DNA from: Flexistipes sp.
Lineage (GTDB): Bacteria; Chrysiogenota; Deferribacteres; Deferribacterales; Flexistipitaceae
Assembly (NCBI RefSeq): GCF_036172515.1
Contig: NZ_JAXKVW010000011.1
Location: 1-64,000 of the forward strand
Reading direction: 5' to 3'
DNA length: 64,000 bases
Shown here: in pieces, positions 1 to 7,329 of the stretch
Position numbering within the stretch: the stretch's first letter is position 1
Layout of the letters: each line of letters opens with the position of its first letter
Program-made: the position numbers and the translations under genes
The notes under the pieces: model-generated
Told to the model about the DNA's origin: nothing
The model's input: the letters and a program-made list of their open reading frames with translations, nothing else
Databases searched by the model: none

Positions 1-131
1 CTTTCCCCCATGAAAAAACGGTGGAGATTATTCAAAAAGATACCGGTACGCATTTTGATCCTGATGTGGCGGAAGCGTTTATGGCGTTGGAAAAAGAGTT
101 TGCCAGAATACGTGACGAGTTAGATGGTTGA
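1..131 (+). CDS. C-terminal end of an HD-GYP domain protein (partial)
   Basis: Only the last 42 codons are in the window, read from base 3 to the TGA at 129-131. The peptide contains GTHFDPDVAEAF, the typical end of an HD-GYP domain, in which a conserved GTHFDP motif precedes the last helix. HD-GYP proteins are usually cyclic di-GMP phosphodiesterases, often fused to a receiver domain. Neither the catalytic HD residues nor any sensory domain is visible, so the enzyme type is inferred from the tail alone. Confidence 0.75.
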   Translation, partial: FPHEKTVEIIQKDTGTHFDPDVAEAFMALEKEFARIRDELDG

Positions 132-200
132 AATAAGTGTTTATTCGACCGGACTTTCCCCCATCTTGTTCTCTCCCCGAACTTAAGAAAGGTTAGTAAC

Positions 201-253
201 CGGGATACTTAGTCAAAGCTCTAATCACGGAAACGGTTTGAAATAGTTAAAAT
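201..253 (-). pseudogene. Remnant of lipoprotein 3' end (duplicate of 1391-1443)
   Basis: About 53 bases match 1391-1443 with only a few differences. That second stretch holds the last codons and stop of the lipoprotein gene. Read on the minus strand, the remnant still encodes YFNYFKPFP followed by TGA, against YFDYFKPFP in the intact gene. No further upstream coding similarity is evident, so this looks like the scar of a lost paralogue or of a recombination event. Confidence 0.6.
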
Positions 254-276
254 ATGCTTTAATTGATAAATTATAA

Positions 277-420
277 TTCAAGTTTCGCACTTCGTTTTGT
301 CATTGCGAAGCCCTGTGGAAACAGGGTTGTGGCAATCTCAAAACAAGAAAAGTAGAGAGATTGCTTCGTCGTTTTCACTCCTCGCAAAGACGTGTAATAA
401 GTGTAAGTGCGAAACTTGAG
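277..420 (+). mobile_element. MITE-like element, copy 1
   Basis: 144 bp bounded by the terminal inverted repeat CTCAAGTTTCGCACTT; the left end has one change, T for C at its first base. The flanks share the direct repeat TTATAA (271-276 and 421-426), consistent with a target duplication. The interior has a CCCTGT/ACAGGG hairpin and a GCAATCTC/GAGATTGC stem, and no reading frame. The element lies 101 bp upstream of hicB. Confidence 0.8.
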
Positions 421-521
421 TTATAATTTATTGTATAACAGTGCCAACTAAAAAACAAAATATTGCAAAAAATATAGTTTCCTGTAAATTATAACTAAGA
501 ATTTTTAGGAGAATTAAATAT

Positions 522-734
522 ATGAAAGAGTTGATTTTTCAAATTGAAGATGATCCAGAAGGTGGCTTTACTGCCAGAGGTTTAGGAGAAAGCATTTTTA
601 CCGATGGAAACAGTTGGAAAGAATTAAAAACAAATATAAAAGATGCCGTAAAATGCCATTTTGACGAAAGTGAAATTCCAAAAGTGATAAGGCTTCATTA
701 TGTTAAAGACGAGATAATGGAAGTTGCTTCGTAA
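522..734 (+). CDS. hicB: HicB-like antitoxin
   Basis: A 70-residue protein that looks like the short HicB fold: an N-terminal strand (KELIFQIEDDPEGGFTARG) followed by a helix and a final strand, resembling a degenerate RNase H-like domain. It lacks the C-terminal DNA-binding helix of longer HicB proteins, so any autoregulation would need a different route. ATG follows AGGAG at a good distance. It overlaps hicA by 11 bp, so the pair is probably translationally coupled. In this family HicB binds and neutralises the HicA mRNA interferase. Family assignment rests on sequence style and the partner. Confidence 0.75.
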   Translation: MKELIFQIEDDPEGGFTARGLGESIFTDGNSWKELKTNIKDAVKCHFDESEIPKVIRLHYVKDEIMEVAS

Positions 735-972
735 AAATGTCAATGCATCAGATTTGATTACATTCCTGCAACAATACGGATATAGAGAAGTGAGGCAAAC
801 CGGAAGTCATATAAGGTTAGTTTCAGAATACAAACAACATAAACATAAAATAACAATTCCAAACCATAAACCAATAAAAATAGGTACTTTGAATAGCATT
901 GTTAATAACGTAGCAGAATATGTGGGTAAAGAAAAACATGTTATTATCAATGAACTAAACGAGAGTCTTTAG
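724..972 (+). CDS. hicA: HicA-like mRNA interferase toxin
   Basis: An 82-residue protein with a double-stranded RNA-binding-like fold. The TGSHIRL motif near residue 27-33 carries the histidine that is catalytic in HicA toxins. A second conserved stretch, ITIPNHKPIKIGTLNSI, matches the usual end of the domain. The frame opens just before position 724 and has no early ATG, so TTG at 724 inside the hicB 3' end is the most likely start. A weak start and coupling would keep toxin output below antitoxin. In this pair the order is antitoxin first, the reverse of E. coli hicAB. Confidence 0.8.
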   Translation: MLRKNVNASDLITFLQQYGYREVRQTGSHIRLVSEYKQHKHKITIPNHKPIKIGTLNSIVNNVAEYVGKEKHVIINELNESL

Positions 973-1414
973 TAAGAATGGATAATCTATAATTCATGAA
1001 AATCATTTTAATGTTTGCTGGACCTGACAGGTAATACCAAGTTGCATTTGTTAAAGTAACAAAGGATGCACGGTGTTAGCTTGCCAAAGCAGTTTTTGCA
1101 AAACTATCATTGTAGTCATGGCGGGGCTCAGCCCGCTGTCTGACACGTGAAGCCCCACTTCCAAAACCTTTTTAGGCTTGAGACTTTTGAATAATTGCCT
1201 TATTGTCACCCTGAACTTGGTTCAGGGTCTCATAAATTGTTGATAATCATAGATCCCGAAACAAGTTCGGGATGACCTTTTATAGTTATTCAAAGCTCTC
1301 GGCTTATTATTCTTTTGACAACAACTTGTAAGCCAGTAGGAGAGACCATTTCCTCCCCCAAGCACATAAGAATTTATGTACTCGGTTAGGCGGGGTACTT
1401 ATTCAAAGTTCTAA
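973..1414. other. Intergenic region rich in palindromes
   Basis: No gene is supported. The region carries a GCGGGGC/GCCCGC near-palindrome (1121-1136), two adjacent hairpins (1209-1227 and 1253-1273), and an AGCACATAA/TTATGTACT hairpin (1361-1382). A stretch around 1179-1215 recurs in inverted orientation near 40142-40185. This looks like an accumulation site for small repeats. Confidence 0.6.
1209..1273. repeat. Double intergenic hairpin (CCCTGAAC and ATCCCGAA stems)
   Basis: CCCTGAAC/GTTCAGGG form an 8-bp stem with a 3-base loop (1209-1227). ATCCCGAA/TTCGGGAT form an 8-bp stem with a 5-base loop (1253-1273). The arrangement resembles short palindromic intergenic repeats seen in many bacterial genomes. 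Confidence 0.6.
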
Positions 1415-2056
1415 TCACGGAAACGGTTTGAAATAGTCAAAATAATCGATATTATCGCTGTAAAAGTATTTAATGCGGTTATAATAGTTGTTGTCTTCCA
1501 TTGAACAGACGATTGAGATGAGATAATTGCCGTTTTCTGTTACAAAATCTCCGGTTTCGCAGTTTACATCGTAATAGCCTGAATTTCTTAAATCATTTTC
1601 TTTTGAGGAAACCAGCCCGCTCATATCTTCATAATTTATTTCACAAGGCCAGCCGTAGGGAAAGAGGGAATCACCGTTTACAGTTTCACTGTATGAATAT
1701 TCGTCGCAAAAACCATTTTCGCAGATTTCTTTTTCCACCTGGAGTATATAGCTGTTGTTGAAGGTTTGGCATGAGCCTGGATTAAAAGTTATATCCACAA
1801 TATTTATATCGGTTGTACGTTTGTCGATATAAACTGTGTGGTCAAAGTCCTCTTTATCTATTTTTTGTATACGGGTCAGGTAATCCATGTATCCCCTGAA
1901 ATTTATTTCTGTATTTTCTATATCAAAATCACTTCCGAAAAAAATATACCATTGAAGCTGCGAATCGGCATCCGAAGAACTGTAATAAGTGCTGAAACCT
2001 ATGTTGCAAGCGGCTAAAAGAAAAATTGCAGGAATGATTAACAGTAACTTTTTCAT
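1415..2056 (-). CDS. Predicted lipoprotein of unknown function
   Basis: A 213-residue protein starting MKKLLLIIPAIFLLAAC. It has a charged n-region, a hydrophobic core and an LAAC lipobox with cysteine 17 as the lipidation site, so it should be a membrane-anchored envelope lipoprotein. The mature part is rich in Asn, Asp, Ser and Tyr and has six or more cysteines (such as CQTF, EICENGFCDEY, WPCEI, NCETG), which suggests disulfides outside the cytoplasm. No family is recognised. A TTG four codons upstream is possible, but the ATG fits the signal peptide. The 3' end is duplicated at 201-253. Confidence 0.7.
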   Translation of the reverse strand: MKKLLLIIPAIFLLAACNIGFSTYYSSSDADSQLQWYIFFGSDFDIENTEINFRGYMDYLTRIQKIDKEDFDHTVYIDKRTTDINIVDITFNPGSCQTFNNSYILQVEKEICENGFCDEYSYSETVNGDSLFPYGWPCEINYEDMSGLVSSKENDLRNSGYYDVNCETGDFVTENGNYLISIVCSMEDNNYYNRIKYFYSDNIDYFDYFKPFP

Positions 2057-2189
2057 GATAATAAGCAAGATCCCCCGTAAAATTTAAATATTAATATTAT
2101 ATTGATTAAAATATATAAAATTGCAATGTTTTATAACTGCTATGCTCCTATTTATTAACGAGCCACAGCTATAGCGGGACGCTGTTATA

Positions 2190-2275
2190 GTGAAATGGTG
2201 GATTAGTGAGGTAGAGGTAAAGGTAAAGGTTGAGGTTGAAAAAGTTGATTAGGTTGAGATGGTTGAGTGGGCTTT
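2190..2275 (+). repeat. Degenerate tandem array (8-mer then 6-mer units)
   Basis: It begins with GTGAAATG, GTGGATTA and GTGAGGTA (octamer spacing), then shifts to hexamers of the GAGGTA/AAGGTA/GAGGTT type. The strand is almost free of cytosine. Related arrays occur at 11595, 14070 and 28463. Confidence 0.6.
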
Positions 2276-2283
2276 CAATATTG

Positions 2284-2327
2284 AACGTTGAATCCGCCCA
2301 AGGCGGACAAAGCATTGAACCTTTAAT
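2284..2327 (+). repeat. 44-bp intergenic repeat, copy A
   Basis: Matches the reverse complement of 13971-14014 over 44 bases with seven mismatches and no gaps. The centre is a CCGCC-CAA-GGCGG hairpin. The other copy has the compensated pair CCGTC/GACGG, so the stem is conserved while its sequence changes. Confidence 0.6.
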
Positions 2328-2408
2328 ACCCCTAATACCGGCTGGCGCCTCTACTATTTCAAAGCATATCGGTTGACAATTTAAAAGAAAAGCTGATAAA
2401 ATTAATAT

Positions 2409-2552
2409 ATAAAGTTTCGCACTTCTTTTTGTCATTGCGAAACCCTGTGTAAACAGGGTTGTGGCAATCTCAAAACAAGAAAAGTAGAGAGATTGCTTCG
2501 TCGTTTTCACTCCTCGCAAAGACGTGAAAACAGTGTAAGTGCGAAACTTGAA
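2409..2552 (+). mobile_element. MITE-like element, copy 2
   Basis: 144 bp. The ends match the CTCAAGTTTCGCACTT inverted repeat except for two changes in the outer three bases on the left and one outer base on the right. It is flanked by the perfect 7-bp direct repeat TTAATAT (2402-2408 and 2553-2559). The interior hairpins are as in copy 1. It ends just upstream of the cbiM ribosome site. Confidence 0.85.
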
Positions 2553-2581
2553 TTAATATATTAACAAAGGAGGGTGGATGT

Positions 2582-3541
2582 ATGCATATGGCTGATGCTC
2601 TGCTTTCAGTGCCGGTGGGTGTTACTTTTTGGGGGATATCAGGTGCTGCTGCCTGTTATGCTTCTTCAAAAATGAAAAAAGACCTTGATGAGGAAAAAAC
2701 CATTCCCCTTATGGGGGTTGCGGGTGCATTTGTATTCGCCTTGCAGATGGTGAATTTTGCTATACCGGGAACCGGCTCAAGTGGGCATTTTGCCGGAGGC
2801 TTCCTTCTGGCACTCCTGCTGGGGCGTCACGCATCATTTCTTGTAATGTCATCGGTTTTGTTGGTTCAGGCACTGTTTTTTGCAGACGGAGGGCTGCTTG
2901 CACTTGGATGCAATATTTTTAATCTTGCATTTATTCCCTCATACATAGTTTATCCGTTGTTTAAAAACATAATTGATAAAAATGAAAGCAAAACAGCCAT
3001 ATGGAGCGGTGCGTTTTTATCCCTTTGTCTTGGTGCAGTTATGGTCTCGATGCAGACGGGGATCTCAGGTATTGCCGAGCTGCCGTTTTCAAAGATGCTG
3101 CTGCTGATGCTGGGAATTCATCTGCTTATTGCGGTATTTGAAGGGGCCATAACAGTAGGGTCATATATGTTCATAAAACGTTATTCATTACAGACAGAGC
3201 TTAAAAGTGAGAAGGGAAAGCTTAAACCGTATTTTAGTATACTTTCTGTTTCTTTAATAATTGCAGCGGTCGTTTCTCTGTTTGCATCATCAAAACCGGA
3301 CGGTTTGGAATGGTCTGTATACAATATAATGGGCAGGGCATCCGAACCTCATTCCATGACAGGGCAATTTCATAACTTTTTAGGGAGTTTGCAGGAGAAA
3401 ATCGCATTTCTACCGGATTATGCATTTGCCGGAAGTTCCAGTCAGTGGGGCACATCGGTTTCAGGAATTGCCGGAGCTGTTATTGTTATTATTCTGGCCT
3501 CCTCACTTGGATATATAATCAGAAAAGCCAATAAAAATTGA
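2582..3541 (+). CDS. cbiM: Cobalt/nickel ECF transporter substrate-binding membrane subunit (CbiM-CbiN type)
   Basis: A 319-residue integral membrane protein. The N-terminus MHMADAL matches NikM/CbiM proteins, where the amino group of Met1, His2 and a later histidine (here probably His69 in SSGHFAGG) bind the metal in a buried site. The C-terminal part has two further membrane segments around 216-235 and 290-312 joined by an extracytoplasmic loop with KPDGLEWS and PDYAF, typical of CbiN/NikN. This is therefore a fused M-N subunit. ATG at 2582 follows AAAGGAGG and keeps the essential Met-His start. Sequence alone does not tell cobalt from nickel. Confidence 0.9.
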   Translation: MHMADALLSVPVGVTFWGISGAAACYASSKMKKDLDEEKTIPLMGVAGAFVFALQMVNFAIPGTGSSGHFAGGFLLALLLGRHASFLVMSSVLLVQALFFADGGLLALGCNIFNLAFIPSYIVYPLFKNIIDKNESKTAIWSGAFLSLCLGAVMVSMQTGISGIAELPFSKMLLLMLGIHLLIAVFEGAITVGSYMFIKRYSLQTELKSEKGKLKPYFSILSVSLIIAAVVSLFASSKPDGLEWSVYNIMGRASEPHSMTGQFHNFLGSLQEKIAFLPDYAFAGSSSQWGTSVSGIAGAVIVIILASSLGYIIRKANKN

Positions 3542-4299
3542 AAACCGCTCAGGACAGGTTGCAGCATCTAACTGCATTTGAGGAACTTGCCGAAAGTGAC
3601 TTTCCTTTAAACATAGTGAGTCCTGCAGTAAAAATCATTGTTGCTGCAGTATTCATTATATTGACTATCAGCGTTAATAAATACGATGTTATTCATTCCC
3701 TTCTCCTGACATCATTTACATGTTTTCTCATAGCAATAGCTCCTTTGAAAGTGACAAGTGTATTAAAGATGCTTTTATATCTCAGTCCCTTTGTCCTGCT
3801 GCTTGTTATTTTTAATCCGGTTTATGATAAATCCGTTATTACAATTGCGGGTTACCAGGTATACGGCGGGTATGTGTCAGCTTTTACCACTGTGTTGAAA
3901 TTTATAAACACTACCACTGTTTCTGTGCTGATAGTTTCCAGTACCAAATTTAATCATATAGCATCTTCATTGAGATTTTTCAGAGTGCCGAAATTTCTTG
4001 TTATACAGTTTATGGTGATGTACAGGTTTATTTTTATTTTTCTTTACGATATCATTCAGTCGCTGCAGGCGGTTAATTCAAGAGGTTTGCAAAGTGCTGG
4101 GTTTTCCTGGCGCAATATGAAAGCGATAATTTCCGCTTTTTTTGTAAAATCGGTATTGCGGGGTGAAGAAGTTTATAATGCTATGCTTTCCAGAGGGTTT
4201 GAAATAAAAAATTTTAAATTTGATAATAAAATAAATATCACCGATATTTTCTTCGGTTTTTGTTCATTATTGTACGTTATTATTGTGAGGTTTGTGTAA
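3538..4299 (+). CDS. cbiQ: ECF transporter T component, CbiQ family
   Basis: A 253-residue membrane protein with about five hydrophobic segments and the two short signature motifs by which T components couple to the ATPase. Here they read SRG at 181-183 and SRG at 218-220 (ARG in the consensus). It starts with TTG at 3538, overlapping the cbiM TGA, so it is translationally coupled. In the complex CbiQ transmits ATP hydrolysis by CbiO to the metal-binding CbiM. Confidence 0.9.
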   Translation: MKTAQDRLQHLTAFEELAESDFPLNIVSPAVKIIVAAVFIILTISVNKYDVIHSLLLTSFTCFLIAIAPLKVTSVLKMLLYLSPFVLLLVIFNPVYDKSVITIAGYQVYGGYVSAFTTVLKFINTTTVSVLIVSSTKFNHIASSLRFFRVPKFLVIQFMVMYRFIFIFLYDIIQSLQAVNSRGLQSAGFSWRNMKAIISAFFVKSVLRGEEVYNAMLSRGFEIKNFKFDNKINITDIFFGFCSLLYVIIVRFV

Positions 4300-4300
4300 A

Positions 4301-5020
4301 ATGAGTCATCACTTTATAGAAATTAATGGGCTGGGATATATATATCCGGACGGGACAAAAGCTGTGGATGATGTGAATCTTTATATTTCACACGGAGAAT
4401 CCGTTGCCATTCTCGGTTCCAACGGAGCGGGTAAGTCCACACTGATTAAACATTTGAACGGGACTATCCTGCCTGTGAAGGGTTCTGTGAATATCGGCGG
4501 CACGCCTGTTACAAAAAAAACACTGAAAACTATCAGGTCTACAGTAGGACTTGTGTTTCAGAATACGGACAATCAATTGTTTATGCCGAGTGTATTTGAG
4601 AATGTTGCATTCAGCCCCCGTAATATAGGGATCACCGGAGATGAACTGAAGAAAGTGGTGGAGGAGTCGCTTGAAAAAGTTGATGCACTCGGGCTGATTG
4701 ATAAACATCCGTTTAAGCTTTCCGGCGGTGAAAAAAGAAAAGTCTGTATTGCTTCTGTAATTGCTTCCAATCCTGAAATCCTGGTTTTGGATGAGCCGAC
4801 TGCGGAAATTGATCCTAAGGGAATCGGAGGTTTGGTTTCAATTTTAAGACAGTTCAGCCATACTAAAATCATTTCCTCTCACAATCTGAAGTTTTCAAGG
4901 GCGGTTTGCAGCAGAGGCGTGGTAATGCAGGAGGGCAGAATAGTATTCGACGGTGAACTGGATGAAATTTTCAGCAACGATAAACTCTTGGAAGCAGCCG
5001 GTCTGAAAGAAAATTATTGA
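4301..5020 (+). CDS. cbiO: ECF transporter ATPase, CbiO family
   Basis: A 239-residue ABC ATPase with Walker A GSNGAGKS (39-46), signature LSGGE (140-144) and Walker B ILVLDEP (160-166). The upstream in-frame TTG at 4292 lies inside cbiQ; ATG at 4301, one base after the cbiQ stop, is the better start. It powers cobalt or nickel uptake with CbiM and CbiQ. Its 3' end overlaps the convergent HAD gene by 7 bp, leaving no room for a terminator between them. Confidence 0.92.
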   Translation: MSHHFIEINGLGYIYPDGTKAVDDVNLYISHGESVAILGSNGAGKSTLIKHLNGTILPVKGSVNIGGTPVTKKTLKTIRSTVGLVFQNTDNQLFMPSVFENVAFSPRNIGITGDELKKVVEESLEKVDALGLIDKHPFKLSGGEKRKVCIASVIASNPEILVLDEPTAEIDPKGIGGLVSILRQFSHTKIISSHNLKFSRAVCSRGVVMQEGRIVFDGELDEIFSNDKLLEAAGLKENY

Positions 5021-5691
5021 AGTTTATCAACCAATTCTTCCAGATTTGCTACCGTAATTGTGGGTTCAATCTCCCATGGATCGAAAACGGCACTTTCACT
5101 TCTTTTTACCCATGCGGATTTTATCCCGGCTGAGACGGCACCGATTACGTCAAAAGGATTGCTTGATATAAGCCATACTTCGTTGTTGTATGCTCCGGCC
5201 GATCTTAAAAAATGAGCATAGACGGCAGGGCTGGGTTTAAAAGTTTTAAGATCATCCACACTGATCAGGTTGATGAAATAGTTTCGTATATTTGCATTTG
5301 TTAAGAGGGTTTCCAGTGCATCTTTGCTGCCGTTTGAAAATGCAAAAAGTCGGAAATTCATATCAAAAGCCTTTTTCAGCCCTTTTAAAGTGTCATTAAA
5401 AGGCGGCAGTTTTGAGTACAAATTCATAAGATTGTCTTTTTCTTTTGCTTCAATATTTATATCTAATGCACGGCAGGTGTATTCCAAAGCATCTTTTGTG
5501 CATTCGGCAAAGGTCTTATAATTTTGCATCAAACCTCTTCTGAAAGAGTATTCCAGCTGTTTGTTCCTCCACATTTCGGAAAATTCCCCAGCTTTTTCAG
5601 CGGCATATTTCTCCAGCTCAACCTTAAGGCCGTGGGTATCGATAAGTGTCCCGTAAACATCAAAAGCCAATGTAATGTTGTTTTTGCTCAT
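5014..5691 (-). CDS. HAD-family hydrolase, haloacid dehalogenase type II-like
   Basis: A 225-residue cytoplasmic HAD protein. Motif I is FDVYGTL with nucleophile Asp11, motif II is AFSNGS, the motif III lysine lies in KTFKPSPAVY, and the late loop is SSNPFDVIGA. The DVYGTL motif, an Arg-rich cap stretch (SFRRGLMQNY) and the WVKR end match (S)-2-haloacid dehalogenases, which replace the halogen of 2-haloacids with OH. The real substrate could be another small phosphate ester. ATG at 5691 follows GGGGGA; longer frames upstream lack a ribosome site. Confidence 0.8.
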   Translation of the reverse strand: MSKNNITLAFDVYGTLIDTHGLKVELEKYAAEKAGEFSEMWRNKQLEYSFRRGLMQNYKTFAECTKDALEYTCRALDINIEAKEKDNLMNLYSKLPPFNDTLKGLKKAFDMNFRLFAFSNGSKDALETLLTNANIRNYFINLISVDDLKTFKPSPAVYAHFLRSAGAYNNEVWLISSNPFDVIGAVSAGIKSAWVKRSESAVFDPWEIEPTITVANLEELVDKLQ

Positions 5692-5712
5692 AAATCCCCC
5701 TTGTCTTTGGAA

Positions 5713-5730
5713 GCGGGACTTCAGTCCCGC
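5713..5730. repeat. GCGGGACT-TC-AGTCCCGC palindrome
   Basis: An 8-bp perfect stem with a 2-base centre. It is followed by CATGTTTGACAATA. Relatives with the same neighbours lie at 13843-13863 (inverted), 40057-40072 and 40108-40119 (inverted). Confidence 0.65.
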
Positions 5731-5802
5731 ATGTTTGACAATAAGCACACTTGCATATTAGTTTGCTATATCTTTTCTTGTTTTGCGATTTCTCCACTCC
5801 AC

Positions 5803-5828
5803 CGAGCACATAAATGCTTATGTGCTCG
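5803..5828. repeat. CGAGCACATAA hairpin
   Basis: A perfect 11-bp inverted repeat CGAGCACATAA/TTATGTGCTCG with a 4-base loop ATGC. Less perfect relatives are at 1361-1382 and 29955-29991. Confidence 0.65.
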
Positions 5829-5985
5829 CTTCCGGTCGAAATGACACGAATAGGTAGTTGTCATTCCGAGCGAAGCCCAGAGATTTCTATCTATATGCCA
5901 ACAATTTCTGCGTATCTGTTTAACAATTTCGCTCTTTCTAATTTATTTGCTACAAAGTAATATGTCAATGTGTGGTTTAAAGACC

Positions 5986-6076
5986 GTGATGGGTAATGGG
6001 TAATGCGTGATGCGTAATGTGTTATGGGTGATGGGTTATGGGTTATGGGTTATGGGTTATGGGTTATGGGTTATGG
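5986..6076 (+). repeat. Heptamer tandem array, 13 units
   Basis: Thirteen consecutive 7-bp units with no slippage. The first seven vary (GTGATGG, GTAATGG, GTAATGC, GTGATGC, GTAATGT, GTTATGG, GTGATGG) and the last six are identical GTTATGG. The array ends 9 bases before the stop of the convergent minus-strand membrane protein gene. Confidence 0.9.
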
Positions 6077-6085
6077 GTGAGAAAC

Positions 6086-6478
6086 TCATCTGTAAAAATA
6101 ATATAAAATTATTGGGAGAATGAAGAGCCATATTGGTATGAGAATCCAGATTCTTCCTTTGAACAGATTATAATCGTTCAGCAGTTTGGAAAACGGTATT
6201 TTTGCAACAAAATGACCGAATAAAAATTCGAAAGTTATTGTTAAAACAGCCCACATTAGACCGATGCTTACAGCAGGAAGAAGGGATAAAACAGGAGCAA
6301 AATATCCTAAAGCCAATGTGTAAACAGCGAAGATTATAATCAGCAAAATGGTTGACAATTGGTGTGATTTTAATTCACCGCTAAACCGTCCAATAATTTT
6401 TTCCCTGATAATTCCATTAAAAACGGCTAAAGGAATCATTCCGAGCCAAATCAATAAATAAGTAGTAAATAATTTCAT
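6086..6478 (-). CDS. Small membrane protein of unknown function
   Basis: A 130-residue protein with four predicted membrane segments (about 3-24, 42-64, 66-90 and 108-128) separated by short basic loops. The cytoplasmic loop after segment 1 reads REKIIGRFSGELKSHQLS. I do not recognise a family. It stands alone on the minus strand and its 3' end abuts the heptamer repeat array. ATG is preceded by GGTTAGGC, a weak ribosome site. Confidence 0.6.
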   Translation of the reverse strand: MKLFTTYLLIWLGMIPLAVFNGIIREKIIGRFSGELKSHQLSTILLIIIFAVYTLALGYFAPVLSLLPAVSIGLMWAVLTITFEFLFGHFVAKIPFSKLLNDYNLFKGRIWILIPIWLFILPIILYYFYR

Positions 6479-6591
6479 TTGCCTAACCTTATGTTTGTGT
6501 ATTTTATTTGATGCATCTTGACCTTTGTGTTACTCTCAATATATGTTTGTTATTATTCAAATATTTTTAACACATTGTCAAGGAGTTTAAA

Positions 6592-7308
6592 ATGAGTGAA
6601 ATTAATATGAACTTTTCAGATTTAAATGCGGTATTTCTTAACTGTACCCTTAAGAAAACACCTGAACTGTCACACACTGAAGGGCTCATGAAGATTTCCA
6701 AAGCTATCATGGAAAAAAATGGAGTATCTGTGGAAATGCTCAGACCGGTGGATTATAATATAGCTTATGGTGTTTATCCGGACATGAAAGAGTATGGATG
6801 GGCTGAGGATGAATGGCCGGGTATTTATGAAAAAGTAAAAAAGGCAGATATTATTGTCATAGGAACTCCAATCTGGCTGGGGGATAAGTCGTCAGTATGC
6901 ACAAAGGTTATAGAAAGGCTTTACTCCTCTTCAGGAGATCTTAATGAGGAAGGACAATATGCATATTACGGCAAAGTCGGAGGCTGTATTATAACGGGAA
7001 ACGAAGACGGGGCAAAACACTGCGCAATGAATATTATGTATTCCCTTCAGCACTTAGGCTGTCTTATTCCTCCGCAATCTGATGCGGCATGGCTTGGAGA
7101 GGCCGGTCCGGGCCCCTCTTATCTGGATGAAGGCTCAGGCGGTCCTGAAAATGATTTTACTAACAGAAATACTACTTTTATGTCCTGGAATTTAATGCAT
7201 TTGGCACGTATATTGAAAGATAAGGGCGGTATTCCTGCACATGGGAATCAGCGTTCCAAATGGGACGCCGGCTGCAGGTTTGACCATCCAAATCCGGAAT
7301 ACAGATAA
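6592..7308 (+). CDS. Flavodoxin-fold NAD(P)H-dependent oxidoreductase
   Basis: A 238-residue protein of the NADPH-dependent FMN reductase/flavodoxin superfamily. The N-terminal strand LNAVFLNCTLKKTPELSHTE forms the phosphate-binding loop, and ADIIVIGTPIWLGDKSS (about 79-95) is the flavin-contact loop typical of the group. A conserved later stretch (GGCIITGNEDGAKHCAMN) is usual in this subfamily. ATG follows AAGGAG. It precedes the osmolyte ABC operon by 21 bp and could be co-transcribed with it, but the substrate is unknown. Confidence 0.8.
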   Translation: MSEINMNFSDLNAVFLNCTLKKTPELSHTEGLMKISKAIMEKNGVSVEMLRPVDYNIAYGVYPDMKEYGWAEDEWPGIYEKVKKADIIVIGTPIWLGDKSSVCTKVIERLYSSSGDLNEEGQYAYYGKVGGCIITGNEDGAKHCAMNIMYSLQHLGCLIPPQSDAAWLGEAGPGPSYLDEGSGGPENDFTNRNTTFMSWNLMHLARILKDKGGIPAHGNQRSKWDAGCRFDHPNPEYR

Positions 7309-7329
7309 TCAGCTCAGGGAGGCTTAAAT

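Larger units (their letters stand above)
132..521. other. Intergenic region with gene remnant and MITE copy 1
   Basis: No gene is supported in these 390 bases. They hold a decayed copy of the 3' end of the lipoprotein gene (201-253), a MITE-like element (277-420), and an AT-rich leader for hicB ending in an AGGAG ribosome site at about 508-512. No convincing -35/-10 pair could be fixed for hicB. Confidence 0.6.
2057..2581. other. Intergenic region: short tandem repeats, 44-bp repeat, MITE copy 2
   Basis: No gene is supported in these 525 bases. They hold a degenerate short tandem array (2190-2275), a 44-bp repeat with a CCGCC/GGCGG hairpin (2284-2327), and a MITE-like element (2409-2552) ending 29 bases before the cbiM start. 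I see no cobalamin or nickel riboswitch here. Confidence 0.6.
5692..6085. other. Intergenic region with palindromes and heptamer array
   Basis: No gene is supported. It contains a perfect GCGGGACT/AGTCCCGC palindrome (5713-5730), a perfect 11-bp CGAGCACATAA hairpin (5803-5828), a CTGCGTATCTG stretch also found at the ends of 29908-30073, and 13 heptamer repeats (5986-6076). Confidence 0.6.

Noticed and set aside
277-420. Possible CRISPR or small RNA gene in the repeated element
   Set aside because: The repeats are dispersed, not clustered with spacers, and have terminal inverted repeats and target duplications, which fit a MITE better.
2169-2519. A 116-codon open frame on the minus strand
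   Set aside because: It overlaps MITE copy 2 and low-complexity repeats, has no ribosome site, and its codons are simply the repeat read in one frame. A similar frame occurs at MITE copy 3.
2520-2581. Cobalamin riboswitch before cbiM
   Set aside because: Only about 30 bases separate the MITE end from the start, and no B12-box sequence was found.
5986-6076. Heptamer array as a replication origin iteron set
   Set aside because: Units are 7 bp, contiguous and low in complexity, with no DnaA boxes, dnaA or rep gene nearby.
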